From: Polaribacter sp. WD7
GTDB lineage: Bacteria; Bacteroidota; Bacteroidia; Flavobacteriales; Flavobacteriaceae
Assembly: GCF_003335085.1 (NCBI RefSeq)
Contig: NZ_QPEJ01000016.1
Location: forward strand, 248,001 to 312,000
Direction of reading: 5' to 3'
DNA length: 64,000 nt
The notes under the pieces were generated by a model. That model saw only the letters and a program-made list of their open reading frames with translations. It searched no databases and was not told the origin of the DNA. Below are positions 28,090-36,719 of the stretch, piece by piece. How positions within the stretch are numbered: the first letter of the stretch is position 1; each line of letters opens with the position of its first letter. The position numbers and the translations under genes were made by a program.

Positions 28090-29517
28090 CTAAAAAGTTA
28101 ACTTTTTAGTCAAGTCATCTACATATTTTCTAAATTGCTTATCAGTTTCAGTAAGATTATCTACAGTTTTACATGCATGTAATACGGTTGCATGATCTCT
28201 CTGACCTATTTGATTTCCAATACTGGCCAATGAGGTTTTAGTTAATCTTTTTGCGAAATACATTGCCAACTGTCTTGCTTGTACAATATGCCTTTTACGA
28301 GTCTTTGATTGTAAAGTAGCTACATCCATATCAAAATACTTAGAAACTTCTTTTTGAATGTAATCTATAGAAACCTCCTTTTTTGTGTTTTTTACAAATT
28401 TATCTACAATTTGTTTTGCCAATTCAATAGAAAATTCTTTTCTATTGAATGAGGCCTGAGCAATCATAGAAATGATAACACCTTCTAATTCTCTAACGTT
28501 AGATTTTATGTTTTTAGCAATATATTCTACAATCTCTTTAGGCATTTCTACTCCATCTCTGAACAATTTATTCTCTAAAATAGAAATTCGCGTCTCGTAA
28601 TCTGGCGCTTGTAATTCTGCAGACAATCCCCATTTAAAACGAGACAACAAACGTTGCTCTATATCTTGCATATCAACAGGTGCCTTGTCTGAAGTTAAAA
28701 TTACCTGTTTCCCATTTTGATGCAAATGATTAAAAATATGAAAAAAGACATCTTGCGTACCTGCCTTACCTGATAAAAATTGCACATCATCTATAATAAG
28801 TACATCTATCATTTGATAGAAATGAATAAAGTCGTTTCTAGTGTTAGACTTGACAGAATCTATAAACTGCTGCGTAAATTTTTCTGAAGAAATATATAAC
28901 ACTGTTTTATCTGGATATTTGTCTTTGATATCTACACCTATCGCATGCCCCAAATGTGTTTTACCTAAACCTACTCCACCATAAATTAATAAAGGATTGA
29001 ATGATGTTCCTCCAGGTTTATTAGCTACTGCCATACCTGCTGAACGTGCCAACCTATTAGAATCTCCTTCTATAAAGTTTGCAAAACTATAATTAGGGTT
29101 TAATTGAGATTCTATTTTTACTTTTTGTAACCCAGGGATTATAAAAGGATTTCTTAACTCTCTTTTGTTAGATTCTAAAGAAACGGTAACTTTTTGAGGT
29201 TTTAAAGGATCTCTATTTGAACTAGGAATTTTTACAATTTGCGGTCTAGTACTGCTATAATTGTTTTCCATTTTTACATCGTAAATCAATTTAGCATCAT
29301 TACCCAATTGTCTTACTAATGCAACTCTTAATAATTTAATATAATGTTCTTCTAACCATTCGTAAAAAAATTTACTTGGCACCTGTATTGTTAATGCTTC
29401 TCCTGACAGTTTTACCGGTTTAATTGGTACAAACCATGTTTTATATGCTTGAGGCTTTATGTTATCTTTTATAAAAGATAGGCATTCCATCCAAACTGAG
29501 TCAGCAGTTATAGTCAT
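28090..29517 (-). CDS. dnaA: Chromosomal replication initiator DnaA
   Basis: 475 residues. N-terminal domain I (MTITADSVWMECLSFIKDN), variable linker, AAA+ domain with Walker A GGVGLGKTHLGHAIG and Walker B VLIIDDVQFLSGK, and C-terminal DNA-binding domain with KTRKRHIVQARQLAMYFAK and the signature GQRDHATVLHACKTVDNL. It opens the chromosomal origin. Neighbours are not dnaN or gyrB, as is usual in Bacteroidota, and no DnaA-box cluster is seen here, so the origin is probably elsewhere. Confidence 0.98.
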   Translation of the reverse strand: MTITADSVWMECLSFIKDNIKPQAYKTWFVPIKPVKLSGEALTIQVPSKFFYEWLEEHYIKLLRVALVRQLGNDAKLIYDVKMENNYSSTRPQIVKIPSSNRDPLKPQKVTVSLESNKRELRNPFIIPGLQKVKIESQLNPNYSFANFIEGDSNRLARSAGMAVANKPGGTSFNPLLIYGGVGLGKTHLGHAIGVDIKDKYPDKTVLYISSEKFTQQFIDSVKSNTRNDFIHFYQMIDVLIIDDVQFLSGKAGTQDVFFHIFNHLHQNGKQVILTSDKAPVDMQDIEQRLLSRFKWGLSAELQAPDYETRISILENKLFRDGVEMPKEIVEYIAKNIKSNVRELEGVIISMIAQASFNRKEFSIELAKQIVDKFVKNTKKEVSIDYIQKEVSKYFDMDVATLQSKTRKRHIVQARQLAMYFAKRLTKTSLASIGNQIGQRDHATVLHACKTVDNLTETDKQFRKYVDDLTKKLTF

Positions 29518-29596
29518 TTAGGTAATGTAGATTATTTTTTTGGTTAATATATTGGTTACAAAGGGATTTTGTATCTTTTCTTAAGCCCTACAAAAA

Positions 29597-29605
29597 TGTG
29601 AATAA
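29597..29605 (-). promoter_or_regulatory. Single DnaA-box-like site upstream of dnaA
   Basis: TTATTCACA on the minus strand differs by one base from the TTATCCACA DnaA box and lies 80 bases upstream of the dnaA start. One site suggests autoregulation at most, not an origin. Confidence 0.3.
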
Positions 29606-29689
29606 AATTCAGTAAAAAAAAATGAATTTGCTATTGATTATTAACTTTTTTTTACGTAAAATAAACAGCTTAAATTTCAAATAAAAATA

Positions 29690-30088
29690 TTGAAAACTTT
29701 TTTTACAAAAACCAGAATACGCTATTCTGAAACTGATCAAATGGGCGTTGTTTATCATGGTAACTACGCTCAATTTTTTGAATTAGGACGAACTGAATGG
29801 TTACGATTCTTAGGAGTTACATACAAAGATATGGAAATCAACGGAATAATGCTACCTGTTATTTCTTTAAAATGTAATTTTATAAAATCTGCTCTGTACG
29901 ATGATATATTGACCATAAAAACAGTACTTAAGAAAAAACCAATGGTAAAAATTGAATTTGATTATGAAATTTTTAATCAGAATAGTGATTTGCTTTGTAC
30001 TGGAAACACTGTTTTGGCATTTATGGACAGTAAAACAATGAAGCCCAGAAGATGTCCTGATTATTTACTAAATAGCTTAGAATTTTAG
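29690..30088 (+). CDS. Acyl-CoA thioesterase, 4HBT/YbgC-like
   Basis: 132 residues from a TTG start. Hotdog fold with the YbgC-type catalytic motif RIRYSETDQMGVVYHGNYAQFFELGRTEWLR (the Asp after SET and the YHGNY segment). It hydrolyses short or medium acyl-CoA thioesters; in proteobacteria the homologue accompanies the Tol-Pal system, but here it lies between dnaA and yigZ. The TTG start is favoured because MKTFFTKTRIRYSETD is a family-like N-terminus and no ATG fits. Confidence 0.88.
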   Translation: MKTFFTKTRIRYSETDQMGVVYHGNYAQFFELGRTEWLRFLGVTYKDMEINGIMLPVISLKCNFIKSALYDDILTIKTVLKKKPMVKIEFDYEIFNQNSDLLCTGNTVLAFMDSKTMKPRRCPDYLLNSLEF

Positions 30089-30094
30089 ATGCTT

Positions 30095-30703
30095 CTATTC
30101 AATAATTTTTATTACAACTTTATATAGATCATCAAAAACAGTAAAAATTGTAGATGCCTCTTTTTTTCTAACAGAAATAAAGTATTCACAATCCATTTCT
30201 AAATTTTGACGAATAATTTTGATGTTTTTTTCTTTTATGATTCTTTGCACAGTATTCATCAAATCATACTCAAATTTTAACTTGAATTGTACATCAATTG
30301 TTTTTATTATGATTTCTGAAGTTCCTAAAGTTATTTGTGCAGATGTTTTATAGGCAGTAATTAAACCACCAACCCCTAATTTGATTCCACCAAAATAACG
30401 GACCGAAACCACTAATACATTAGTTACTTCAAAAGACTGAATTTGCCCATAAATAGGTAAACCTGCAGAATTATTAGGCTCCCCATCATCATTTGCCCTA
30501 AATTTTAGTTGTTCTATTCCTATTTGATACGCGTAACAAAAATGACGTGCAGCATGGTGTTGTTTTCTTAAATTTTCTAAGCAATCTTTTACGTCTTGCT
30601 CAGTATATACAGGAAACGCGTATCCGAAAAATTTACTACCTTTTTCTTTAAAGAGTGTTTCTTCGGATGGTTTAGCTATGGTTTTATAAACATCTTTAAT
30701 CAT
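30095..30703 (-). CDS. YigZ/IMPACT family protein
   Basis: 202 residues. The IMPACT N-terminal domain is clear: KGSKFFGYAFPV, HHAARHFCYAYQIG, NDDGEPNNSAGLPIYGQI, VLVVSVRYFGGIKLGVGGLITAY. The C-terminal ferredoxin-like DUF1949 region follows. The cellular role is poorly defined, possibly linked to translation control. Convergent with the thioesterase gene, with 6 bases between stops. Confidence 0.9.
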   Translation of the reverse strand: MIKDVYKTIAKPSEETLFKEKGSKFFGYAFPVYTEQDVKDCLENLRKQHHAARHFCYAYQIGIEQLKFRANDDGEPNNSAGLPIYGQIQSFEVTNVLVVSVRYFGGIKLGVGGLITAYKTSAQITLGTSEIIIKTIDVQFKLKFEYDLMNTVQRIIKEKNIKIIRQNLEMDCEYFISVRKKEASTIFTVFDDLYKVVIKIIE

Positions 30704-30705
30704 AA

Positions 30706-31569
30706 TTAAGCTATAGTAACTAACACGATTCCTATAATTGCCAAAAAGACACCAATTTTATTTTTTAAACTAAATTGTTCTTTAAATAAAATCAACCCTA
30801 CTAGCGTAGATAAAATTACGATACCCACATTATTCACCGTAAACAAAACAGAGCTTTCAAAGTTTTTATTCTGTAAAGCTTTAATTAAAAAAACGATAGA
30901 ATAATAGTTAGGAATTCCTAACACCACACCTGCAACAATATTTTTTGCTCCAAAAGGAGTAGTTTTTTTGATTGATTTTACGCCAAGAATTATCAATCCA
31001 AAAACAGCGGCAATAGCAAACACACTTCCAGAAAATAAGGCTACTTCATTTTCTGGTACATAATTTACTTCTACATATTTTAAAGTTGTGTCTATAGCAC
31101 CTGAACCAAAAAAAAGCAACACAGGAAATAATAACCCTGCTTTTTGGGCATTACTTTTACCTTCTTTAAGAGAGGCTAAATAAACAGCTAGTAGCGCAAT
31201 AGTAATACCTACAATTTTTAAAAAAGTAACAGATTCACCATACAAAAAAACTCCAAAAAACACAGGAATAACAACAGACATTTTACCCGCTATAGAAGCT
31301 ACAGAAACTCCGTTTTTTTGAGCAGTCATTGCCATAACAAAAAAGATAGCAACGAAGAGCGCTCCTAAAAAAAACGCTCCATAAATCCAAGGTTGATGTA
31401 GTATTTCTGTAATAGAAATTGCATTTTCATAGGATAAAAAACCAAAAGAAAATGCTATTATATAATTGACCACTATGGCTTTTAAAACATCTATCTTATA
31501 AATACCAAAATATTTAAAAATAACAAATAAACCAGTTGAAATACTAATACTTAATAAAAGATATATCAA
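30706..31569 (-). CDS. EamA/DMT family transporter
   Basis: 287 residues with ten hydrophobic segments in two homologous halves, a drug/metabolite transporter layout. The first half carries MAMTAQKNGVSVASIAGKMSVVIPVFFG, the second LIKALQNKNFESSVLFTVNNVGIVILSTLVGLILFKEQF. The substrate is unknown. It overlaps the HAD phosphatase gene by 4 bases and is followed by yigZ after 2 bases, so it is mid-operon. Confidence 0.85.
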   Translation of the reverse strand: MIYLLLSISISTGLFVIFKYFGIYKIDVLKAIVVNYIIAFSFGFLSYENAISITEILHQPWIYGAFFLGALFVAIFFVMAMTAQKNGVSVASIAGKMSVVIPVFFGVFLYGESVTFLKIVGITIALLAVYLASLKEGKSNAQKAGLLFPVLLFFGSGAIDTTLKYVEVNYVPENEVALFSGSVFAIAAVFGLIILGVKSIKKTTPFGAKNIVAGVVLGIPNYYSIVFLIKALQNKNFESSVLFTVNNVGIVILSTLVGLILFKEQFSLKNKIGVFLAIIGIVLVTIA

Positions 31570-32177
31570 AATAAATCTGCTTTTTTAGTGTACAACTCTG
31601 TAACATCTTCTGTACCTGGTTTTAGATTCCAAACGTGAATTCCTAAAGTACTAGCTGCATCTGTATTTACTTTTGTATCATCTATAAATAACGTTTCTGA
31701 GGCAAGTAAGTTATTTTGTTGGAGTACAAATTGGTAAATATCTAAGTTGGGTTTTCTAAAGTGAATTTCATGAGATAGATAAAACTTTTCGTAACAATCT
31801 TTAAATTCTTGATACAACTTTTGCCCCCAGTTTTTTTGAATCCAAGAGATATGCAAGTCGTTGGTGTTACTCAAAAGAAAAAGTCTGTATTTTTTACTTT
31901 TAAACAATTCTTTTAAAAACGCTAACCTTTGCAAAGGGAAATCTAACAGAATAGAATTCCAAGCTTTCATAAATTTTTCTGGGGAAATATTGTTTTTTAC
32001 TACAAAGAATTTGGCTATTTCTTCTGTAGAAATTAGACCCATTTCGTATTGATCTAAAACGAATTTTACTTCTTTATTTTCTTCAGAAATACCCAATAGT
32101 CGCATTTCTAAAGCAAATCTTTTTTTATCTAAATTGATAAAAATATCTCCAAAATCGAAAATGATATTTTTAATCAT
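31566..32177 (-). CDS. HAD-superfamily phosphatase, YihX-like
   Basis: 203 residues. HAD motif I is IIFDFGDIFINLD (the second Asp of the classical DxD is replaced by Gly-Asp as in YihX-type proteins: D-F-G-D), motif II LFLLSNTND, motif III lysine in FRKPNLDIYQFV, motif IV LFIDDTKVNTDAA. Likely a sugar-phosphate or nucleotide phosphatase. Overlaps ribD by 8 bases and the EamA gene by 4. Confidence 0.85.
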   Translation of the reverse strand: MIKNIIFDFGDIFINLDKKRFALEMRLLGISEENKEVKFVLDQYEMGLISTEEIAKFFVVKNNISPEKFMKAWNSILLDFPLQRLAFLKELFKSKKYRLFLLSNTNDLHISWIQKNWGQKLYQEFKDCYEKFYLSHEIHFRKPNLDIYQFVLQQNNLLASETLFIDDTKVNTDAASTLGIHVWNLKPGTEDVTELYTKKADLF

Positions 32178-33246
32178 TCATATATATTTTTAAAACATCA
32201 TTTTTGATGTAAATTTGTTTTTTTAGATTTTTCTTTAAAACAGGAGCATTAATTCCTTTTTCAAAAGAAATATCACCTATAAAAACCCTGGCTTCATCCC
32301 AAAGATTTTCATCAATAAATGTTTGTAAGGTTTGGGTACCACCTTCTATGATTACAGATTGAATTTTGTGGCCATGTAACTTACGACAAATTTGAGATGC
32401 TATTGCGTTTGAAAAATCGATAGCTTCAAAAACAAGGCTAGTATTATCTGTTTCATTTTTACTTATAGCTAAGTTTTCTTGTAGTTTCTTTTGTTTTTCG
32501 ATAGCATAAAACACAATAGTTTTTACAGCACCATCAAAAACATTAGCTTCTTTTGGTAGTCTAAGATTTTTATCTAACACAATTCTAATAGGGTTCTGCC
32601 CAGACCAAGTTCTTACCGTTAGGTTTGGGTTGTCTGCCAACACAGTATTTGTTCCTACTAAAATAGCATGCTCTTCCGCTCTCCATTTATGTACCAATTG
32701 CTTAGAGTATGTGTTAGAAATCCAAACTGGCTGTTGTTTATTTTTGGTTAACGGAGCTACAAACCTATCTTTGGTTTCTGCCCATTTTAAAATGATGTAA
32801 GGACGTTTTTGCTCTTGATTTGTAAAAAAACGTTTATGATGTCTTCTACATTCGTCTTCTAAAACACCTACAACTACTTGAACTCCTGCTTTTTCTAGTC
32901 TTTCTATTCCCTTTCCAGAAACCAAACTATTGGTGTCTACACAACCTATAACTACCTTTTTAAGTTGGTGTTTTACAATTAAGTCTGCACAAGGTGGTGT
33001 TTTTCCAAAATGAGCACATGGCTCTAAAGTAACGTAAATAGTTGCTTCCTTTAAAAGTGATTTATCTTGTACAGAGGCTATTGCATTTACCTCTGCATGA
33101 CTTTGCCCGTAAACAGAAGTAAAACCCGCTCCAATAATCACATCATTATATACAATTACAGCACCTACAGAAGGATTAGGGCGTGCTGTACCCATACCTT
33201 TTTTAGCTATTTGCAAACATCTTTTTATATAGGTTTCGTGTTTCAA
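32170..33246 (-). CDS. ribD: Bifunctional riboflavin deaminase-reductase RibD
   Basis: 358 residues. The N-terminal cytidine-deaminase-like domain has zinc ligands in HAEVNAI and PCAHFGKTPPC; the C-terminal reductase domain starts at about 148 (RPYIILKWAETKDRFVA) and includes EEHAILVGTNTVLADNPNLTVR and VIIEGGTQTLQTFI. It carries out the second and third steps of riboflavin synthesis. Its start is one base before the stop of the LEA-type lipoprotein gene; it leads into HAD, EamA and yigZ genes. Confidence 0.96.
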   Translation of the reverse strand: MKHETYIKRCLQIAKKGMGTARPNPSVGAVIVYNDVIIGAGFTSVYGQSHAEVNAIASVQDKSLLKEATIYVTLEPCAHFGKTPPCADLIVKHQLKKVVIGCVDTNSLVSGKGIERLEKAGVQVVVGVLEDECRRHHKRFFTNQEQKRPYIILKWAETKDRFVAPLTKNKQQPVWISNTYSKQLVHKWRAEEHAILVGTNTVLADNPNLTVRTWSGQNPIRIVLDKNLRLPKEANVFDGAVKTIVFYAIEKQKKLQENLAISKNETDNTSLVFEAIDFSNAIASQICRKLHGHKIQSVIIEGGTQTLQTFIDENLWDEARVFIGDISFEKGINAPVLKKNLKKQIYIKNDVLKIYMND

Positions 33247-33705
33247 TTATAATTTTATTTCTTGTATATGATTCACTACAAAATCTCTTTTAAATACCAA
33301 ATATCGGTATTCTAAATTTCCTTTAAATTGTACTTTAACAGATTTATTTAAAACAGCATTTAACAATCCTCCTAAAATTCCGTTTTTATTGTTTTCAAAA
33401 ATACGTTTAGTAGGAATTATAACATATAAAGGCATTATAAATTCTTTTCTGGCAGGGACATTAAATTTGCTCGAAGATACTTGAGCCACTTCTGCATCAT
33501 TGACAATTACCTTAATATCATCTGTAGTTATATTGCCACCAACATCATTAGGATTTTTAAAAAATGCTTCTGCTTTTAAACGAATTGTGTCAGATACTGC
33601 TGATATTACTTTTATATTATCAACCTTTAAAAAAATAGGTTGTTTATTTACTGAACAGCCAGAAATCAGTATAACTAAAAGGACAAAATATACGTGTTTT
33701 TTCAT
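33247..33705 (-). CDS. LEA type 2-like lipoprotein
   Basis: 152 residues. Signal peptide with lipobox LISGC (Cys16), then one beta-sandwich resembling the LEA-2/WHy domain: FFKNPNDVGGNITTDDIKVIVNDAEVA, a N-P-N block typical of that fold. Probably anchored in the inner or outer membrane facing the periplasm. Function unknown. First gene of the ribD operon. Confidence 0.7.
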   Translation of the reverse strand: MKKHVYFVLLVILISGCSVNKQPIFLKVDNIKVISAVSDTIRLKAEAFFKNPNDVGGNITTDDIKVIVNDAEVAQVSSSKFNVPARKEFIMPLYVIIPTKRIFENNKNGILGGLLNAVLNKSVKVQFKGNLEYRYLVFKRDFVVNHIQEIKL

Positions 33706-33756
33706 CTAAAATGTTTAAAAATTGGGTAAATTGCTCTTGCAAAAATAAGGGAATAA

Positions 33757-34251
33757 ATGACAACAAAAGATTTTATAATCAGAGAAATTGAACCTAAAGA
33801 TAATGCTCAAATTGCTACAGTTATTAGAAACGTTATTGTAGAAATGGGTGCCCCAAAAGTAGGAACAGCTTATGAAGATAAAGCTACTGATATGATGTTT
33901 GAAACCTACCAAAAACCCAAAGCCACTTATTTTGTTGTAGAACACGCTAATACCATTGTTGGTGGTGCAGGAATTGCACATTTAGACCAATATGACGGAA
34001 ACGTTTGCGAATTACAAAAAATGTATTTTTTACCCATTGCCAGAGGAAAAGGCTTGGGTGCTCAATTGATTACTATCTGCTTAAAAAAAGCAAAAACCTT
34101 CGGTTTTGAAAGTTGTTACTTAGAAACGTTACCTTACATGGAAGCTGCTGTTAAACTCTATCAAAAAAATGGTTTTATCAATTTAAACAAACCCATGGGC
34201 AATACAGCACATTACAACTGTAATGTTTGGATGATTAAACAAATAAACTAA
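33757..34251 (+). CDS. GNAT N-acetyltransferase
   Basis: 164 residues. Acetyl-CoA motif A region: CELQKMYFLPIARGKGLGAQLITICLKKA (R-x-x-G-x-G/A pattern), then CYLETLPYMEAAVKLYQKNGF. The substrate cannot be inferred. Its start is 51 bases from the divergent lipoprotein gene; cls begins 5 bases after its stop. Confidence 0.88.
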   Translation: MTTKDFIIREIEPKDNAQIATVIRNVIVEMGAPKVGTAYEDKATDMMFETYQKPKATYFVVEHANTIVGGAGIAHLDQYDGNVCELQKMYFLPIARGKGLGAQLITICLKKAKTFGFESCYLETLPYMEAAVKLYQKNGFINLNKPMGNTAHYNCNVWMIKQIN

Positions 34252-34256
34252 AGGCA

Positions 34257-35684
34257 TTGATTTACTATATTTTAGCTTTTTTACATCTTATTCTATTTAG
34301 TTGGGCTTTTTACAATATTTTATATTTCGGCGTAAAACCCTCTAAATCTTTAAGTTGGATCTTAATTGCTTTTCTTTTTCCTTTTGTAGGTGTTTTTGTT
34401 TTTATTTTATTCGGAATTAACCGCAGAAAGATTAAGTTTTTTGAACTCAAAGAAACCAAAAAGAGAAAAAACTATATTAAAGAGACTTTTAAAGACAGTA
34501 AGGATAATAAAATAGCTGAAGAATTAGAATCTGAAAAAGCAAAAAAAATTGCTCATTTAATTTATAAAAACACCAGTATTTCCCTTACTAAAAAAAATAA
34601 AGTTACTGTTTTAAAAAACGGAAAAGAAACGTTTGAATCTATTTTTGAAGCCATTGAAAACGCAACCGATTTTATTCACTTACAATATTATATTATTGAA
34701 GAAGGTGAAATTTTCTCAAAATTTATCCATTTATTAAAACAAAAAAGAAAAGAAAATGTTGAAGTTAGAATTTTATATGATGCGCTAGGTAGCTTTTCTC
34801 TTAGTAAAAAAACAAAACAAGAATTAAAAAATGCTGGCATAGAAATATATCCAGAAACACCTCTAAGATATGGTTATTTTTTGTTTACCTTAAATTATAG
34901 AAATCACCGAAAAATATGTGTTATAGACAATAAAATTGGTTTTACAGGAGGCGTTAATATTACTGATGAATACATTACAGACGATGATTTTTTAGGCATT
35001 TGGCAAGATGCACATGTAAAAATAGAAGGTGAAGCAGTATTTAATTTACACAAATCATTTATTAAAGATTTTTACTACGCCACAGAAATAGATTTAGGTA
35101 AAGATAGAAAGTATACCACTTGCCATACAGCAAGTAATGACACTAAAATACAAATAGTTTCTAGCGGACCAGATTATGAGCAATCTGTAGTAATGCAACA
35201 ATACCTTAGTTTTATAAATTTAGCAGAAACCTCAATCTGTGTATTGAATCCGTATTTTATTCCTACATTTTCAATATTAGAAGCCTTTAAAATAGCAGCT
35301 TTAAGTGGAATAAAAGTGACGCTTTTACTCCCCAAAAAGGGTGATTCTAAAATTGCCAACTACAGTATGTACTCTTATTTTGAAATTCTATTAAAAGCTG
35401 GTGTAGACATTTATTTGAGAGATGATTTTGCACATAGTAAAGTTATTTTTATAGATGATGAAATTGCCTCTATCGGTTCTACAAATTTTGATTGTAGAAG
35501 CTTTGAACATAACTATGAACTCAATGCTATTCTGTACAATAAAGAAATAACAGCAGAAATAAGACAAGAATTTGATGATAAAAAAAACAAGGCTCAAAAG
35601 GTTCATTTAGACGAATTTTTAAAAAGATCTAAAACTCAAAAAACGTTAGAAAGATTGTCGCGTTTTTTTAGCCCATTATTATAA
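34257..35684 (+). CDS. cls: Cardiolipin synthase
   Basis: 475 residues from a TTG start (no ATG available before the first membrane segment). Two N-terminal transmembrane segments (about 1-24 and 32-56), then two phospholipase-D-type HKD motifs: NHRKICVIDNKIGFTGGVNI (about residue 220) and AHSKVIFIDDEIASIGSTNFDCRSF (about 395). It joins two phosphatidylglycerol molecules, or a variant of that reaction, to make cardiolipin in the inner membrane. prmC follows after 4 bases. Confidence 0.93.
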   Translation: MIYYILAFLHLILFSWAFYNILYFGVKPSKSLSWILIAFLFPFVGVFVFILFGINRRKIKFFELKETKKRKNYIKETFKDSKDNKIAEELESEKAKKIAHLIYKNTSISLTKKNKVTVLKNGKETFESIFEAIENATDFIHLQYYIIEEGEIFSKFIHLLKQKRKENVEVRILYDALGSFSLSKKTKQELKNAGIEIYPETPLRYGYFLFTLNYRNHRKICVIDNKIGFTGGVNITDEYITDDDFLGIWQDAHVKIEGEAVFNLHKSFIKDFYYATEIDLGKDRKYTTCHTASNDTKIQIVSSGPDYEQSVVMQQYLSFINLAETSICVLNPYFIPTFSILEAFKIAALSGIKVTLLLPKKGDSKIANYSMYSYFEILLKAGVDIYLRDDFAHSKVIFIDDEIASIGSTNFDCRSFEHNYELNAILYNKEITAEIRQEFDDKKNKAQKVHLDEFLKRSKTQKTLERLSRFFSPLL

Positions 35685-35688
35685 AACT

Positions 35689-36543
35689 ATGCTTTTAAAA
35701 GAATTCAAAACTTTTTTTTTCAATATACTCGTAGATAGTTATCCTAAAACAGAAATTGATACTTTTTTCTTTTTGTTGATAGAAAACAAACTCAATTTAC
35801 AACGTATTGACAGTGTTTTACAACCTAATTTTAAAATTGAGGCAGAAAAAGTCTCTGAACTCAAAACCATCACAAAACAACTTTTAAAAGAAAAACCCAT
35901 ACAATATATTTTAGGAGAAACAGAGTTTTTTGGCTTTCCTTTTTTAGTTAATAAACATACCCTTATTCCAAGACCAGAAACGGAAGAACTTGTAGAATGG
36001 ATTATTCTAGAAATTAATGCAATGAGAAATCATAATCAAAAAATTTCTATTTTAGATATTGGCACAGGCACAGGTTGTATACCCATCGCTTTGGCAAAAA
36101 AAATAAAAAATGTAGAAATTACGGCAATTGATGTTTCTAAAGATGCATTAACAATAGCTGCAAAAAATGCTGTACTAAATAATGTTGAGATTAAGTTTAT
36201 AGAAATGGATATTTTAAATACCAACACCTTACCTCAACAATTTGACATTATTGTTTCTAACCCACCATATGTTAGAGCATTAGAAAAAGTAGAAATCAAA
36301 AATAATGTTTTACAGAATGAACCTCATTTGGCATTATTTGTAGATGATAAAAATCCCTTAGTCTTTTACAAAAAAATTGCTAATTTAGCAAAAAATCATC
36401 TTACCAAAAACGGACTACTTTTTTTTGAAATCAATCAATATTTAGGCAAAGAAACTACAGCTATGTTGTTTCAAAAAGGTTTTAAAAACACAATACTGAA
36501 AAAAGACCTGTTTGGAAATGATAGAATGATTAAAACAAATTAA
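35689..36543 (+). CDS. prmC: Release factor glutamine N5-methyltransferase
   Basis: 284 residues. N-terminal helical domain with PIQYILGETEFFGFPFLV, then a SAM-binding domain: TLIPRPETEELVEWI, ILDIGTGTGCIPIALAK and the catalytic NPPY motif in IIVSNPPYVR. It methylates the GGQ glutamine of peptide release factors. Same-strand neighbour of cls. Confidence 0.95.
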   Translation: MLLKEFKTFFFNILVDSYPKTEIDTFFFLLIENKLNLQRIDSVLQPNFKIEAEKVSELKTITKQLLKEKPIQYILGETEFFGFPFLVNKHTLIPRPETEELVEWIILEINAMRNHNQKISILDIGTGTGCIPIALAKKIKNVEITAIDVSKDALTIAAKNAVLNNVEIKFIEMDILNTNTLPQQFDIIVSNPPYVRALEKVEIKNNVLQNEPHLALFVDDKNPLVFYKKIANLAKNHLTKNGLLFFEINQYLGKETTAMLFQKGFKNTILKKDLFGNDRMIKTN

Positions 36544-36707
36544 GTTGGGGTTACTTTCTCATCTTTAAAACAAGGCCTTATTTACTATTTTTTACTGCCT
36601 TTATGTGTATTTATTACAGCTATTGGATTTTTAATATTGTAAAAATAATCCGATATTTTTCAATCAAAATCAAATTACAGAGGTTTATTTCCAACAGTTA
36701 ATTTCAT

Positions 36708-36715
36708 TACTTTTG
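36708..36715 (+). promoter_or_regulatory. Bacteroidota -7 box candidate close to the start codon
   Basis: TACTTTTG matches TAnnTTTG and ends 5 bases before the ATG at 36720. If functional, the transcript would start at or next to the ATG. No TTG -33 box at the usual distance. Confidence 0.35.
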
Positions 36716-36719
36716 CCTA

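Noticed and set aside
29518-29689. Chromosomal origin next to dnaA
   Set aside because: Only one DnaA-box-like site and no box cluster or unwinding repeats; dnaN and gyrB are not adjacent.
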